This document shows, piece by piece, positions 10,968 to 24,079 of a stretch of DNA of 64,000 nt. The notes under the pieces were generated by a model. The model searched no databases. It was not told where the DNA came from and saw nothing but the letters and a program-made list of their open reading frames with translations. This DNA comes from Gossypium raimondii (Eukaryota > Streptophyta > Magnoliopsida > Malvales > Malvaceae), in assembly GCF_025698545.1 (NCBI RefSeq), contig NC_068571.1:52113733-52177732 (forward strand). The letters are read 5' to 3'. How positions within the stretch are numbered: position 1 is the first letter of the stretch; each line of letters opens with the position of its first letter. The translations under genes and the position numbers were made by a program.

Positions 10968-11645
10968 ATGGTCCAGGTTTTCAAGGTAGTTATATAAAAA
11001 TTAATTATAAAATAATAATTTATATTTCTATCTTTAAGAAACCATCTCTTTCCCTATCTTTGTTTCCTTTTCTTTTGTACTTAAATGAATGTGCTTTTAA
11101 TTTTTTTTTTCCTGGGAAGTTCTGAAGAGTTCATCTTCTTTGAATTTAAAGCAAGAAAATTTGTTTTCTTTTTCTGTGTTTGATTTAATTTGATAGAAGC
11201 TATGTACATTTTTGTTGTTTTTTTATTGACATTTTTATTTATGTTATGTAAAGATTAATAATGGTGGCCTCTTTATTTGACAATTTTTGTTTTTATTTTT
11301 GGGGATTTTTCATTGAAACACTGTGCTTTAGGTTAGGTTTTTTTCTGAGTACATTAAAGAAGGTTACCTTTTATGGAAATGGGATCTGCTTTTGTCTCAT
11401 CTCATCATAAATACTAATAATAACAACAACAATAATAGTAAAAATAATAAAATACACAATAATTTTAAGTACTCATAGTTACTAATAACATTATAACAAT
11501 AGAAAAACACAGAAGGATTAAATCCCAATTTTTACTTAGTGGAGGGACTAAAAGTGGAATTAACCCTTTATTAAACAAAAACTAGTGGCTTTTTTACATT
11601 TTAACTTTTTTTTTTTTTTGGGTTCAGGACTGGTTTTTGATCTGA
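10968..11645 (+). promoter_or_regulatory. Possible split uORF in the leader of the ELF4-like gene
   Basis: An ATG at 10968 opens a short frame that meets a good donor at 10985/10986 (CAAG|GTAGT). A matching acceptor after a poly-T tract lies at 11627/11628 (TTCAG|GACTG). Joining 10968-10985 to 11628-11645 gives an 11-codon peptide, MVQVFKDWFLI, ending 41 bases before the main start. The intron is inferred from splice signals only. If unspliced, the uORF would end within the intron at another stop. Confidence 0.4.
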
Positions 11646-11686
11646 TAGAACTCTGAGTCTAAAAAGTGAAAATAATAATAATAATA

Positions 11687-12025
11687 ATGGAGGATGAGAC
11701 ATATTCAGGGCTAGGGAATGGTGGTGAAATAGATACCAAAGTGGTGCAGACATTTCAGAAGAACTTTGTGCAGGTCCAGAATATATTGGACCAGAACAGG
11801 TTGCTGATCAATGAGATAAACCAGAACCATGAGACCAAGATCCCTGACAACTTGACCAGAAATGTTGGTCTAATTAGGGAGCTCAACAACAACATAAGGA
11901 GGGTGGTTGATTTATATGCTGATCTTTCAACTTCTTACAACAAATCCATGGATGCTTCTTCCTCTGATGGGGATTCTAATGGTGCCATGAAATCAGGTGG
12001 TAACAAAAGAAATAGGCCTGCTTGA
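11687..12025 (+). CDS. ELF4-L: EARLY FLOWERING 4-like protein (DUF1313)
   Basis: Small plant nuclear protein of the ELF4 family; ELF4 itself joins ELF3 and LUX in the evening complex of the circadian clock. Single coding exon, 112 aa. I start at the ATG at 11687 (MEDETYSGLGNG) because that matches the family N-terminus; the in-frame upstream extension is an ATA repeat. The conserved core runs from about residue 14 to 85: DTKVVQTFQKNFVQVQNILD, QNRLLINEINQNHE, then NVGLIRELNNNIRRVVDLYA, predicted helical. The C-terminus is serine- and glycine-rich with a basic end (GGNKRNRPA). It is closer to the ELF4-like L2-L4 proteins, from memory of Arabidopsis, than to ELF4 itself. A 5'UTR intron is likely (10986-11627). 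No defect seen. Confidence 0.93.
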   Translation: MEDETYSGLGNGGEIDTKVVQTFQKNFVQVQNILDQNRLLINEINQNHETKIPDNLTRNVGLIRELNNNIRRVVDLYADLSTSYNKSMDASSSDGDSNGAMKSGGNKRNRPA

Positions 12026-13579
12026 GTTTTAAAAATCATGGATAAATGATGGGTTTTGGTTGTTATCGTTGTTATTAATCTCCTCGGGTTAGTTCGAGTT
12101 CGTGATTGTCTGTCGCAACAATATTTTCTCCCACCTACTACACCCTTGTTATCATTGTTGTTATTAGTAGTAGTAATTCTTTTGCATGGTGAGAAATGAA
12201 GAAAGTTTCTCAGAAATGGTTAGATTATGTAATTGGTTAAAATATGTTTGAACTCGTTTTAATTTTTATACTTGAAATTTAGTCTCTTTATTTTTTATAA
12301 TTTTAAAATTTTGGTTCAATTGTTAACTCCATTGAAGTTTTGGTTAAACTCTTCTATTAAATTCATTGGTGCGATGTTTTAATAAAATAAATTCACTCGG
12401 TAGTCATGTAACAAAAAATCATATTTTATGAATCTAAATTTAACAAATACTCGACTTTTTATTTTATTTTTATTAGATCCTATGTTTTGACGTCTCTTGA
12501 TTTTTTTTTTCCAACTCAAAAGTCGAACAACAATGTATGCAATAAGGGAAAGTAGCTTTAAATAATCTGTTTGGATCCCAATCACACATCACCATATGAA
12601 CATAATTTCAAATGAGAGATGATGAGCTTTTGACTATTATATATTTTTTCTTTAAAAAAAAGAATTTTGTTGTTGTTGTATTTATTTATATAATTAAAAT
12701 TTTCCTTATTTTTATGTTAATGATTCGTTAAATTATGGATTAAATTTTAAATTAGTTTCTAAATTAAGTGTTTAAATTATTATATTGTTTTAATAAAACC
12801 CTTTCGTTAACTTTTTCATTAGTAATATGTGTCCCCGTATAAATTTATGATTATATCTATTTCTTTTAACACAATACGTAGATCCATTCTTCAATCAATC
12901 ATTTTATCTAATATTATTCTTTTGTCTCTTATTATCTTATCTATAATTTAAGCCCATGTTTATAGATGTTCTTTTCACTTATTTCGTCTAATCAACAATA
13001 TCATTAGAATTAATTATTATAAGAATTAAATCGAATAATTAATTTAATAAAATTTACAATTATATTAATATTTACCATCAAATTTAATTATAACAAGTAG
13101 GAATTATGTGATGGGGTCAAGATAAAATTAAAAACTTTGGGAGATCAAAGTTATTTTTTTTATTAAAATGGTTTAAACTGAATTTCTTAATAAGAGGAGA
13201 AAAATTAAATATTTTATACTTAAGAAAAATTAAATTGAACTATCTACTTCGAGGCACTAAAAGTGCAATTATACCATTCAGTTAGGGTGCTATTACCCTT
13301 ACTTATCTCAGCTATGCTCCTAATTAAAACACTTAACTGAATAATTAACTTAGATTAATTTATCTATGATCTACAAAATTCCAAAATTTTAACTTTATTA
13401 TTTCAATCAATATTTAGTTCACAAGTAATGACTTTTTTTCACCCATGCTAATGATAATCAAACTTTTACATATTTAAACTTACCCTAAATTGTTAAACAA
13501 ACTTGTGTATTAATTGCTTTCCATGGACTTCCAAAAATAATAATAATAAATTTGCTTTCTCTATAAACTGTTTAATAAT
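12026..13579. other. 3' region of the ELF4-like gene and AT-rich DNA
   Basis: The 3'UTR probably covers about 12026-12260. The remainder is AT-rich with no gene; the 68-aa minus-strand frame around 12379-12585 has no domain. Confidence 0.45.
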
Positions 13580-13835
13580 AATAATAGAGCCCTAGGCTAA
13601 ATCAATTTCTTTTAGGGTCGAAATTAAATTGTAATTTTACGATAATAAAAATACAATTTTATTGTTTTAGTAGTCTATATCTTTAAAATTTTTAAAGGAT
13701 TGAATCAGATTTTTATTATTTTTAGCGGGCCCAAAGTACAATTTTATCTTTACTAAAACCTAAATAAAAAAGAAATTCATTTTAGAATGATCAGAATCCG
13801 TGACAGCGCCCCCAGCAAAACCTGCCCCATTCTTA
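13580..13835. mobile_element. Decayed relative of the 9342-9601 MITE
   Basis: Shares the order of internal words with the intact copy (GAAATTAAATTGTAATTTTA, TCTATATCTTTAAAATTTTT, GGGCCCAAAGTACAATTTTA) but the ends are eroded and no target duplication is visible. Confidence 0.5.
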
Positions 13836-14984
13836 ATTTAATGGTGCACAATGTTGACCTCAAAATTCATTTTGTAAATTTTAATCATAGTATAAATCTA
13901 ATGAAATAGAAATAATTTAGTTTTATTAATATATGAGAGTTAAATGTAAATGTACTAAACAATACTTTTTTCTTACATTCTGATTTTAATTAGTTTGTTT
14001 TGTATACAAAGGTACATGTATGATTATGATTTATGATTTATGACTGTGAAATAATATATATTATCAAGACATCTATCTCAAAAGAAAGAAAGAACCTATC
14101 CAAATGGTTAATTAAGTTTTAGTTTGATTGGCATGAGTATTATTGCTAATCTTGAAGTGCATTATCTTTTGTGGGAGTAGACTTTAGATAAAATATTTCT
14201 TTATTTTGGATGGATTTGGATTAGTCTAAATTTAAATGCAATTTAGTATGATTCTCATGCTTTTGTCTGGATTGATTATCTATTTGTGTTTAAATTATGG
14301 AGTAAAAATTCAAAGTTAAAATATACTCTAATCATACTTTTTTAATACATTTAGGCTCTCCTTTTTTATTTAGAAATTGCGGTTCAATTATTGTCATTAT
14401 TAAAATTCATCTATTAATTTCATTGGTGTGACATTTTAAAATTAAAAAATTCACTTGATAGTCGGCTAATAATAAAATAATATTGAAATTTTTGTTCTTT
14501 AAAAATATCGATTCGAACTCGTTATGATAAAATATTTTTTATATGTAAAGGTTAATTTAATAATTTATTTATTTAGTTATGTATGTAAAGATTAATTTAA
14601 TTCAAAAAGTAAAAGGTATATTCTAAACTTGTCATGTCTCTCAAACCTTAACCTAGATAAAAATAAGGTGAATGTGATTTTAAATGCCAAATCTAAGTTT
14701 TCAAATCTTATCCTTAAAATAAACAAGTAGATTCATGAATTGGGTTAGTTTAGCAAACATGATAGTTGGACCACATTAAAGGACCATCCAATCAAAAATA
14801 ATCCTCATTTTCCTTAAAAGGGACTACATTTATGTACTAATTACATTTCAATTATAATATTCTTTTTATTAGAAAATGATGGACATTGATTAATTAATAA
14901 AATTTTATGGTAACATGCTCATTTAGTCTTCCAAAAGAGGCATAAAAATGGGTTTTGGTCCTATTTTAGAAAAGTTCATTGGAC
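13836..14984. other. AT-rich intergenic DNA
   Basis: No gene, RNA or clear element recognised. Confidence 0.4.
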
Positions 14985-15140
14985 AATTGAATAGGAAGTT
15001 AGTCCTAAGAATTTAGGACTTAAGAGAAGTCAATGTAGCGGCACATATATTGGCGGGGATGATGAGAGTTCTCCCTTATGGCCTTAAAGCTTTTCAGGAG
15101 ATTCCGGCTGTAGTAGTTGAGTAAATTCGGATGAATGATT
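14985..15140 (+). mobile_element. Non-LTR retrotransposon (LINE) RNase H fragment, C-terminal end
   Basis: Plus-strand frame from about 15027 reads EVNVAAHILAGMMRVLPYGL and then AFQEIPAVVVE before a stop. This resembles the last part of the RNase H domain of plant LINEs (pattern R.x.N.x.AH.LA ... P). It is a short remnant. The evidence is a pattern match only. Confidence 0.45.
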
Positions 15141-16813
15141 AGCTCGTGTGTAGTGACACTGAAATAAATTTGTAATTAATTTCCGTTTTTCTCTAAAAAA
15201 TAAGATTTTCTTTATTTTTTTTTCTAAATAAACCTTTTGTTAGGTCACTTGAAGAAAAAGCAGTTGTCTTTTTTTAACATTTCAAATGGAAATTGTTTAT
15301 TCAATAAGATAATATATTTATCTAATAATAATTAAATAATTTTGTAATTAGTGCTAATAAGTAACTTTGATGGGACAAAATCTTAATCAAAATGGATATA
15401 AGTGACACTTTCTGTGCCTAGCACTAAAGAAAGGCTTTGTTTATTTTTTCCCTTTTTGTTGTGTGTTTGAAAAGGATAGGATTAGAGTCATCTTGTTCCT
15501 TTGAAAAAAAAAAAAAGTCAACTCCCTTTTGATAATAATAAAAGAGTTTGATTTGTATAGTCTTACATTTCTAATGCAAGATTTTGGAATGTGATTGTGA
15601 CATTTAAATTTCATACTTCTTCTTTTTTAATAATAATTTTGTATTCTCAATAACATTAAAAGCTAAGAATCGAATGGGGCATTATACGATTTACGAAGAG
15701 ATACTTCAGTTGGTGAAGACACGACTTTGCAAGAGTTCAACGAAGAAGCATCAGTATCGTGCACATAAAAGCTACATATTTATTGATTGGTGGTTTGAAT
15801 CCTAGGCGCACATTATCCATGACTATTACTGTGTACAAAACTAATGCTTCTTCCCCCTCTTTCTTGAAGTATACAACAACTCTCTCAGAGGATGAGGACA
15901 AAACCTCGACACGAGGATAATATCTTCAATTATTGAGGCTAGTGTCGGTTGCTTGGCGGACGATATTTTGAAGACTTCTCTTGTAGGAGTCAATCTCCCT
16001 CAACAATAAAAGACTAGCCCTAGTGGTGGTTGCAAGGTAAAGGCCCATATGCATTGGTTGGTGGTTTCTCCAAAATTATTATTGTGCACACTTCAAATAC
16101 TTCTCCAAGGTGCTAACCCGGCCCCCCTTAACAAGTAGTATCTATTAATATTGTTAAAATTGTTGGTGTCAAGTGTTTTTTTTTTTTTTAAATTCATTTG
16201 ATAGCCATATGATAAAAAAGGACATTGTAGTGAATTTGAGTTTAATAGAGAATTTTAAGGAAAATAATAATTTTTAAAATTCATGTCAACATTTTAATTA
16301 AAATTAAATATTTAAATTAATGATAATATAAACATTGATATACCAAATTATGTAAAAAAAGTAAAGTATAACGATTAAATGTTAAATTTAAGCGCATGAT
16401 AAGGACCAAAATTAAAATTTGAGCTTTTCAATATAATCTAAAAGATAGTATAAGGACCAAAATTAAAATTTGATAATTTTATATAATCTAAAATTAAAAT
16501 TAAAATTAACCATAGATTAATAATATATATATAAAAAAAGCCATGACTACAGATTATAGATTTTGAATTTTTTTCTTTACGTTTTCGTTCATTTTACCTT
16601 TGATTTTTAAATATATATATATTATCAATTTCTTAATTATTATTATTTTATTTTGATACTTAAAGCAATTAATTTGGGATTCGAAAATTTAACTATTCAA
16701 CCATTTATTCGGTGCTAACTACGTTACCCTTTTAATAGAAATTGAATCATTTTGTTGCCGAATTTATAATACAGTCGAACTTGTTCAAAGGTTGGGTAGC
16801 TCACTCAATCTTC
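15141..16813. other. Intergenic DNA with an unidentified less AT-rich block
   Basis: About 15660-16140 is less AT-rich than its surroundings and holds two related words (ATTGATTGGTGGTTTGAATC and CATTGGTTGGTGGTTTCTCC). No coding frame is kept and I do not recognise the family. The rest is AT-rich with two short repeats of AAGGACCAAAATTAAAATTT near 16401-16470. Confidence 0.35.
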
Positions 16814-16977
16814 TATTTCCATCCAATTCATATCCGACTTAATTACTATTTATTAGTTAGCACTTTTATTTAAATTTAATTATTAAAATAAAAATATTTC
16901 CATCCAATTTGTATCCGGCTTAATTACTATTTATTAGTTAACATTTTTATTTAAAGTTAATTATTAAAATAAAAATA
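16814..16977. repeat. 81-bp tandem repeat, two copies
   Basis: 16814-16894 and 16895-16977 both start TATTTCCATCCAATT and continue through AATTACTATTTATTAGTTA with few differences. It lies in the distal promoter of the RPS3 gene. Confidence 0.85.
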
Positions 16978-17078
16978 TGTTAACAAAATAAAAAATTAAT
17001 TACTAATTAAGCCATTTTAATTACTAATTAAGCCCACACTTAGTATAAAAAGTGGTGGATCCAAAGAGTGTAATTGGG

Positions 17079-17195
17079 CCTTAAAAACTGAATTTGGGTC
17101 GGATCTTATGAACAAACCATTTTAAACCCTCAAAACAAATCCATAACAATCAAACCCTAACCCTAAAAAAAGCCCATTTAGTATAAAAACCCTAA
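17079..17195 (+). promoter_or_regulatory. Telo-box and TGGGCC elements of the RPS3 promoter
   Basis: A doubled telo-box AAACCCTAACCCTAA lies at 17152-17166, a further AAAACCCTAAT at about 17186-17195, and a TGGGCC (site II-like) word near 17077-17082. These motifs together are the known promoter signature of plant ribosomal-protein genes and fit the gene starting at 17324. A start of transcription shortly after 17195 is inference. Confidence 0.75.
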
Positions 17196-17323
17196 TCAGC
17201 AACCCACTATATCTTACTCCATCTTAGTCACTTTCGATCCTCTCATCTTTAGGGTTTGCGGAGCGTCAGCCGTTTCACACATCTCACTTCTCTGCAATTT
17301 CACTCCCTTAGAGAGAAAAAACC

Positions 17324-19500
<2,177 letters not shown>

Positions 19501-19904
19501 AGCCAATGATAACTGTTATGATAGTCATCTATTTGATAATTGGAGCATGTTAAGTGTCTTAGATTTTGTAGTTTTTAAGTTTGGCACCTAAAATGAACTT
19601 ATGCTGGATGCTTTTTTCTGAATTTTCCTTTTGTGTTTCTCAAATTTTGTTATACTTAAAACTTATTACTTGATAATTTTATTCAAGGATTTTTATTCCT
19701 TTTAAGATTTTTGACTTCCATTTGGCTTCTGCATGTGATTATATGGTTCGTATGTGTTCATATATTATACATGTATATGTAAGTGTAACCATGGAGTAGC
19801 TATTAAAGGTTTTTTTTGCGATGATATGAGTATAAATGTTGTTATAAATCTTTTCTTAGGTCAAAGTATTTAGTATTTGTCATTATGTTCTAGTTTTGTT
19901 GATG
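19501..19904. other. RPS3 3'UTR and downstream DNA
   Basis: The 3'UTR likely runs to about 19700. No other gene or element seen. Confidence 0.5.
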
Positions 19905-20700
19905 TTTTTATTTTTTTATCAACTGAAACGTCATTCAACATAAAAGCCGGTACAAAGGAGGTGGGCCGAAGTCCAAACAAGAACATAACAAAATTTAAGG
20001 TTTAGCCCTCAAAGTCACCCAGAAACCTTAGGGACCTAAACAACCATGGGTGGCGTTAGCGCACTTGGAATGGGTGGGAGGACCAAGGTTGGGTGAAATG
20101 GACAGTGCAGTCAGCCAGAGAAACAACATCTCTAGAAGAGGCCAGCAATTGAAAGCCCACAAATACTCGCCGGAGTTGTTGCGGCACTAGGGAAATCATC
20201 AAACGGCGGAGGAGCAAAGGCTGAGTCATACCCTCAATGGACCAACCATAATGGCCACCAGGCAAGGCCTGATGCGATTACACCAATCACCATCAAACAT
20301 CACCACCGACGAATCTCCGACATTAACGTCGAGGTTCCAACACAATGAGCAAGAGCTTCGATAACGAGGGGGACGAACAAAGAAGAGGCAAAAAAAACCA
20401 TAACCAAATGGTAGAACAAAGTCGGCCCGATCGAGAAAAGAAGGGAGAATACCCCTTGGGAAAACGCGACACCGCCTCGCACTGGACGGAGGGGCGACTT
20501 GAGTTATTTAGCCAAAAGAAAAGGCAATGGGAAATGAAAGGTCTTCAAAAGAGAAGGGAGATGAACAGAGGATCAGGGAGAAAGGTCGAAGGAATGGCCG
20601 GCCCAAAGGCCACCACTGGCGACTGAAACCAATGAACAAAGGCTCCTCAAATGAAAGAGAAAGCTTTGGGAAAAAAAGTTGGAAAAGCCTGTTGATAATT
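19905..20700 (-). mobile_element. Probable decayed non-LTR retroelement, 3' part on the minus strand
   Basis: A GC-richer island in AT-rich DNA. On the minus strand its end reads TTTCAGTTGATAAAAAAATA, an A-rich tail typical of the 3' end of a LINE or SINE, preceded by a stretch with GGCCCACCTCC. Several overlapping open frames (for example 20345-20626 plus) are low-complexity charged translations without domains. A similar word order (GGGCCGAA, AGTCCAAAC, AGAAACCTTA) recurs at 23807-23870. The class is a guess from the tail; no reverse transcriptase motif is visible. Confidence 0.35.
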
Positions 20701-21522
20701 ATCATTGTACTGATTTTTTTTTTTTAAATTTACCACTCTACTTTAACCTATAATGAATTTTGTCACTTCACTTTTATTTAATTGAATTTTTAAACTAAAT
20801 TTGATTTTTTTATGAAATTCTACTATTCAATTTTAATTTAAATATGCTATAATTGTATTTTTTTTTTGTAAGTTTGAAATTTAGTCTTATTTTTTATATT
20901 AAAAAATTTCAGATTTAGTTATTAATACCGTCAAAATTCTCCTGTATTTTAAAATTAAAAAAAATCTACTATTATTCTCCTATTATGTGTTAATGCCCAA
21001 CCTGGAAGGTCATGATGTTCCATGCTCCATGGGGGTTTAGTTTTTTAACTGCCGCAATCCTTGAAACTAATTCCTCAGGGACTAAATGCTGAAATTTACC
21101 AATCTACATTGCTTGTAACCATGCAACGTAGCTTTCCATGCATGTTCTCTAAAGGTTCAGTGGCTTACCAACGGCCCACATTCTGACACCCATTGGTGTC
21201 ACCAGAAGTCAACGGATCCGTTGCCAATTTAGATATATCTGTGACATTCCTTTTATATATATAGTTGTATAGTTTATATAAATTAATGAAATAATATACT
21301 AATTATTTTACCCTAAAAAACAAGTACTTATTTTTATTTAAAATCCTAGTTTGAGTTGAATAACGAAAACCCTAATTCTACTATTATTCGAACTAGAAGC
21401 TACTGTCCCTGCAAGAAACAAAATCTTCCAATTACTATATATATAAACACCCTAATTGAGAATCTTCACTGTGATTAACTGCATATTTCTTTGTTTCCTT
21501 CTTTCTTTTTCCCAATAGATTG
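20701..21522. other. Upstream region of the F-box gene
   Basis: AT-rich, with a less AT-rich part at about 20990-21240. A possible TATA region (CTATATATATAAACACC) lies at about 21437-21453, some 70-85 bases before the F-box start codon. No gene. Confidence 0.45.
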
Positions 21523-22683
21523 ATGGCGTCTTATGATTTTAGCAACGATGTTTTATTTGAAATTTTCTCAAGGGCTGATTTGAAAACAATGAAAAAGTGT
21601 AGGGTTCTTTCGAAAGAATGCAAGGATCTCACTTACGAATCTACCTTTATGCGGCTACATTCTCAAAGGATATCAACAATGGTGGGATATTTACTTCAAT
21701 GTTCAAAAAACTTTGGATACGGTTGGAGACATCGATTGAGTTCCAACTTTGTGTCAATAGCCAATTCAGGGCTCGAGCCAAAACTAACTCCGAAATTTCT
21801 TAGTTTTTCACCCGAACCTGTTCAGATTGTAGCGACGGTCAATGAAGGTTTGGTTTTATGTAGCACGAGACTACATGGAGAAAACCGGTTTTATATTTGT
21901 AAACCAAGTACTCAACAGTGGGAATTCATTCCGGCTCCAAATCCTCGATTTTATAGGTCAAAGATAAGCATGTTGGTGCTCGGATCGAACCCTTTACGGT
22001 TCAAAATCGTCGGACTCTCCGACAGCATAGATGATAAACACTCTGAATCAGACTCCGAATCGGACCTCGATTCGGAGTATTCCGACAAAGAAGTTAATCA
22101 CCGTGTAGTTTCCGATGAAAACTTATGGCACTGCGAGATATTCGATTCCAAGAGTTGGGAATGGAAACAATCAGAGGATTTAAAGTTGACATACCGCGAC
22201 TTTTTCCGGAAAAGGCAAGGCGTTTCTGCGTGCGGCGGCCTCCATTGGCTTATTTTCAACAGAGAACAAGACAAGGACATTGTATTATCTTTGGACGGTA
22301 ACAAAGAGGAATGGACAATGGCTTCGTTGCCGAACTCACTTCGTCGAAAAGAATATTGGGATCAGATAGCACTTGTGTCGTGCGAAGGGAACCTCGGGTT
22401 GGTCAACATTGATTTTAAAACTAAGATGGTGGATGTTTGGGTTTTAAACTACGAACACATATGGATTAGAAAACACACCATGAATTTGATCAAAGAGCGT
22501 TATCTTACTCGTTTTCATTCGTTTTACGGTGCTGACACACTGGTTATGAAGGATATGTGGAGTGTGTATTTTTATAATTCCAAGACTCAAAAATTCGATC
22601 GGGTTACAGCTGATAATCAAGATATAGATGCCGCATATTTTATTCAAACGGATTTTGAGTCCGTTCAGCTGAAGCCCGAGTAA
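21523..22683 (+). CDS. F-box protein with F-box-associated domain
   Basis: Substrate-receptor type protein expected to join SKP1 and CUL1 in an SCF ubiquitin ligase. Intronless, 386 aa, start ATG at 21523 (MASYDFSNDVLFEIFSRADL). The F-box spans about residues 4-45: NDVLFEIFSRADLKTMKKCR and VLSKECKDLTYESTFMRLH. A C-terminal region of F-box-associated type with repeated Trp/beta motifs follows (FYICKPSTQQWEFIPAPNPR; WHCEIFDSKSWEWKQSEDL; VLSLDGNKEEWTMASLPNSL; VDVWVLNYEHIWIRKHTMNL). An acidic Ser/Asp/Glu tract (DKHSESDSESDLDSEYSDKE, residues 171-190) interrupts the domain between two predicted strands and may be a phosphorylated loop. Plant F-box families are large and fast-evolving, so the substrate cannot be inferred. 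No defect seen. Confidence 0.88.
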   Translation: MASYDFSNDVLFEIFSRADLKTMKKCRVLSKECKDLTYESTFMRLHSQRISTMVGYLLQCSKNFGYGWRHRLSSNFVSIANSGLEPKLTPKFLSFSPEPVQIVATVNEGLVLCSTRLHGENRFYICKPSTQQWEFIPAPNPRFYRSKISMLVLGSNPLRFKIVGLSDSIDDKHSESDSESDLDSEYSDKEVNHRVVSDENLWHCEIFDSKSWEWKQSEDLKLTYRDFFRKRQGVSACGGLHWLIFNREQDKDIVLSLDGNKEEWTMASLPNSLRRKEYWDQIALVSCEGNLGLVNIDFKTKMVDVWVLNYEHIWIRKHTMNLIKERYLTRFHSFYGADTLVMKDMWSVYFYNSKTQKFDRVTADNQDIDAAYFIQTDFESVQLKPE

Positions 22684-23162
22684 CATATAAATATATATTG
22701 ATTTATAAATGTTTTAGTTCTAAAAGTTTAATTTAGATATAAAAATATGTTTTATATTTTATTAATTTCTAAATAGTTAAACGAGTCTATGAGTGAAGCT
22801 GTCTCAAAAACAAGCCTAGACTTGGAAATTTACTGTGGTGTTGTGTCAAATTTATATTACGTCTCTGTGTTCGTGTCTGTATTGTATGTATCTGTGATTC
22901 ATATGTATCAAAGTTAAGATTATGTTCATTTTTCTGTACGCAGCATCTGAAAAATCGAATTCAATGCAGTTATCGAATAAAAAATGTTAACGATACATAA
23001 CTTTTTAGTGTATATGTTGAATAATTATGTGAAGAAAACAAGAAAATTTGAGAAATTGCAGGGACTTAAAAAAGCCAAATTTATAACTGGAAACATAAAA
23101 AAATAGATGAATAAACTAAGGAGGTAAGTAAATATCACAGCATGTAAACAATTTAAATGGCC
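22684..23162. other. Tail-to-tail gap between the F-box gene and psbX
   Basis: Contains the 3'UTRs of the two converging genes. Nothing else seen. Confidence 0.5.
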
Positions 23163-23552
23163 TCAGCTTCGCTTAACAGGGTCAAAGTTAGAGACACCAA
23201 TGACAGCTCCAATAATGGCGACAAGCACAACACCGCCAGCAGCAATGCTAAGCAAGAAGTTCTTGAGAGAAGGGGTAACCCCATCAGCTGCTTGAGCTAT
23301 TTCAGGGACCATCATTGATGTTGTCATTGCAGCTGCTGTCAACATAGTCACTGCCTTCTCCTTGTTTGAAGAAGAAGAAGAAGAAGAAGCCTTGATTTCA
23401 AGTTTTGTTGCATTGGGTCTTGTAGTTGGGGTGGCAGCCATTGATGAATGCTTGAGTGGAGGTGGGTTGAGGAAAGGGTTGGGGATGGAGACTTTGGTCT
23501 GGGTGGTGGGTGATAGTGGCAGTGCCATTGAAACAGCTGAAGTGGAAGCCAT
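23163..23552 (-). CDS. psbX: Photosystem II reaction centre subunit X, nuclear-encoded precursor
   Basis: Small single-helix subunit of photosystem II near cytochrome b559, in the thylakoid membrane. Intronless, 129 aa. Residues 1 to about 58 are a Ser/Thr/Pro-rich chloroplast transit peptide ([18 protein letters not shown] start). A second targeting segment follows ([20 protein letters not shown]), ending in the lumen-type cleavage motif AQA. The mature protein of about 41 aa begins [19 protein letters not shown], has one membrane helix ([20 protein letters not shown]) and ends in the family signature [11 protein letters not shown]. Length matches plant precursors. A run of nine serines (SSSSSSSSN region) encoded by a GAA-type repeat on the plus strand lies in the transit peptide and is probably length-variable. 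Confidence 0.96.
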   Translation of the reverse strand: MASTSAVSMALPLSPTTQTKVSIPNPFLNPPPLKHSSMAATPTTRPNATKLEIKASSSSSSSNKEKAVTMLTAAAMTTSMMVPEIAQAADGVTPSLKNFLLSIAAGGVVLVAIIGAVIGVSNFDPVKRS

Positions 23553-23644
23553 TGGTGCTGTTTGTGGAACAAAGATGAGGGGGATTTGTTGCAGATGTTG
23601 GGGGTTTTGAGAGATTGGTGAGGAATATTTGAGAGGTGGGAATT

Positions 23645-23710
23645 TGGGTTACGTGGTGGATTTTGAAGTTGGGATTTGGAGGATAAGGCTATCTTATTGG
23701 TCCAATCCTA
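23645..23710 (-). promoter_or_regulatory. Light-type promoter motifs upstream of psbX
   Basis: Within about 160 bases upstream of the psbX start are a CCACGTAA word (minus strand; G-box-like core, 23650-23657), a GATAAG I-box (23682-23687, read on the plus strand) and CCAAT words near 23695-23708. This combination is known from light-regulated photosynthesis genes; function here is inferred. Confidence 0.4.
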
Positions 23711-23794
23711 CATCAAAGTTTGAAATTTGGTTGGGAATTTTAGATAGAAAATATAATTTTTCCCAATAAATAAAAATTCATTAATAATAAAGTT

Positions 23795-24070
23795 AGATAC
23801 TGTTAAATGGGCCGAACAAGAAAGCCCAAGAATGAGTCCAAACCCAACCCCCCCGCCCAAAAAGAAACCTTAAGGCTGTTCTTTTGTCACCTCCAAGCAA
23901 GGAGGGATAACACTTGGACCCTGCGAGAGCATTGCACCTGGGTATGCATGCGCCATGCCATCGTGAAGCCCGCTGAGGTACCACTATCACTATCTCGGAA
24001 TCCAACAGAGGAGGAGCCAAAGCTGAAACAACATCAGAAACTCAGCAGATAGCCACCATGCATAAGGAAG
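23795..24070. mobile_element. Unidentified GC-richer repeat fragment
   Basis: Runs of Cs and words shared with 19940-20035 (GGGCCGAA, AAGAAACCTTA). Overlapping short frames carry no domain. Possibly another retroelement fragment. Confidence 0.3.
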
Positions 24071-24079
24071 TGTGATAGC

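Noticed and set aside
11666-11686. Seven-residue N-terminal extension of the ELF4-like frame (poly-Ile)
   Set aside because: It begins at a non-ATG codon and is encoded by an ATA repeat in the leader; the family start is the ATG at 11687.
20345-20727. Two overlapping highly charged plus-strand frames (93 and 66 aa)
   Set aside because: Low-complexity Arg/Lys/Glu content, competing frames on both strands, and location in a retroelement-like block.
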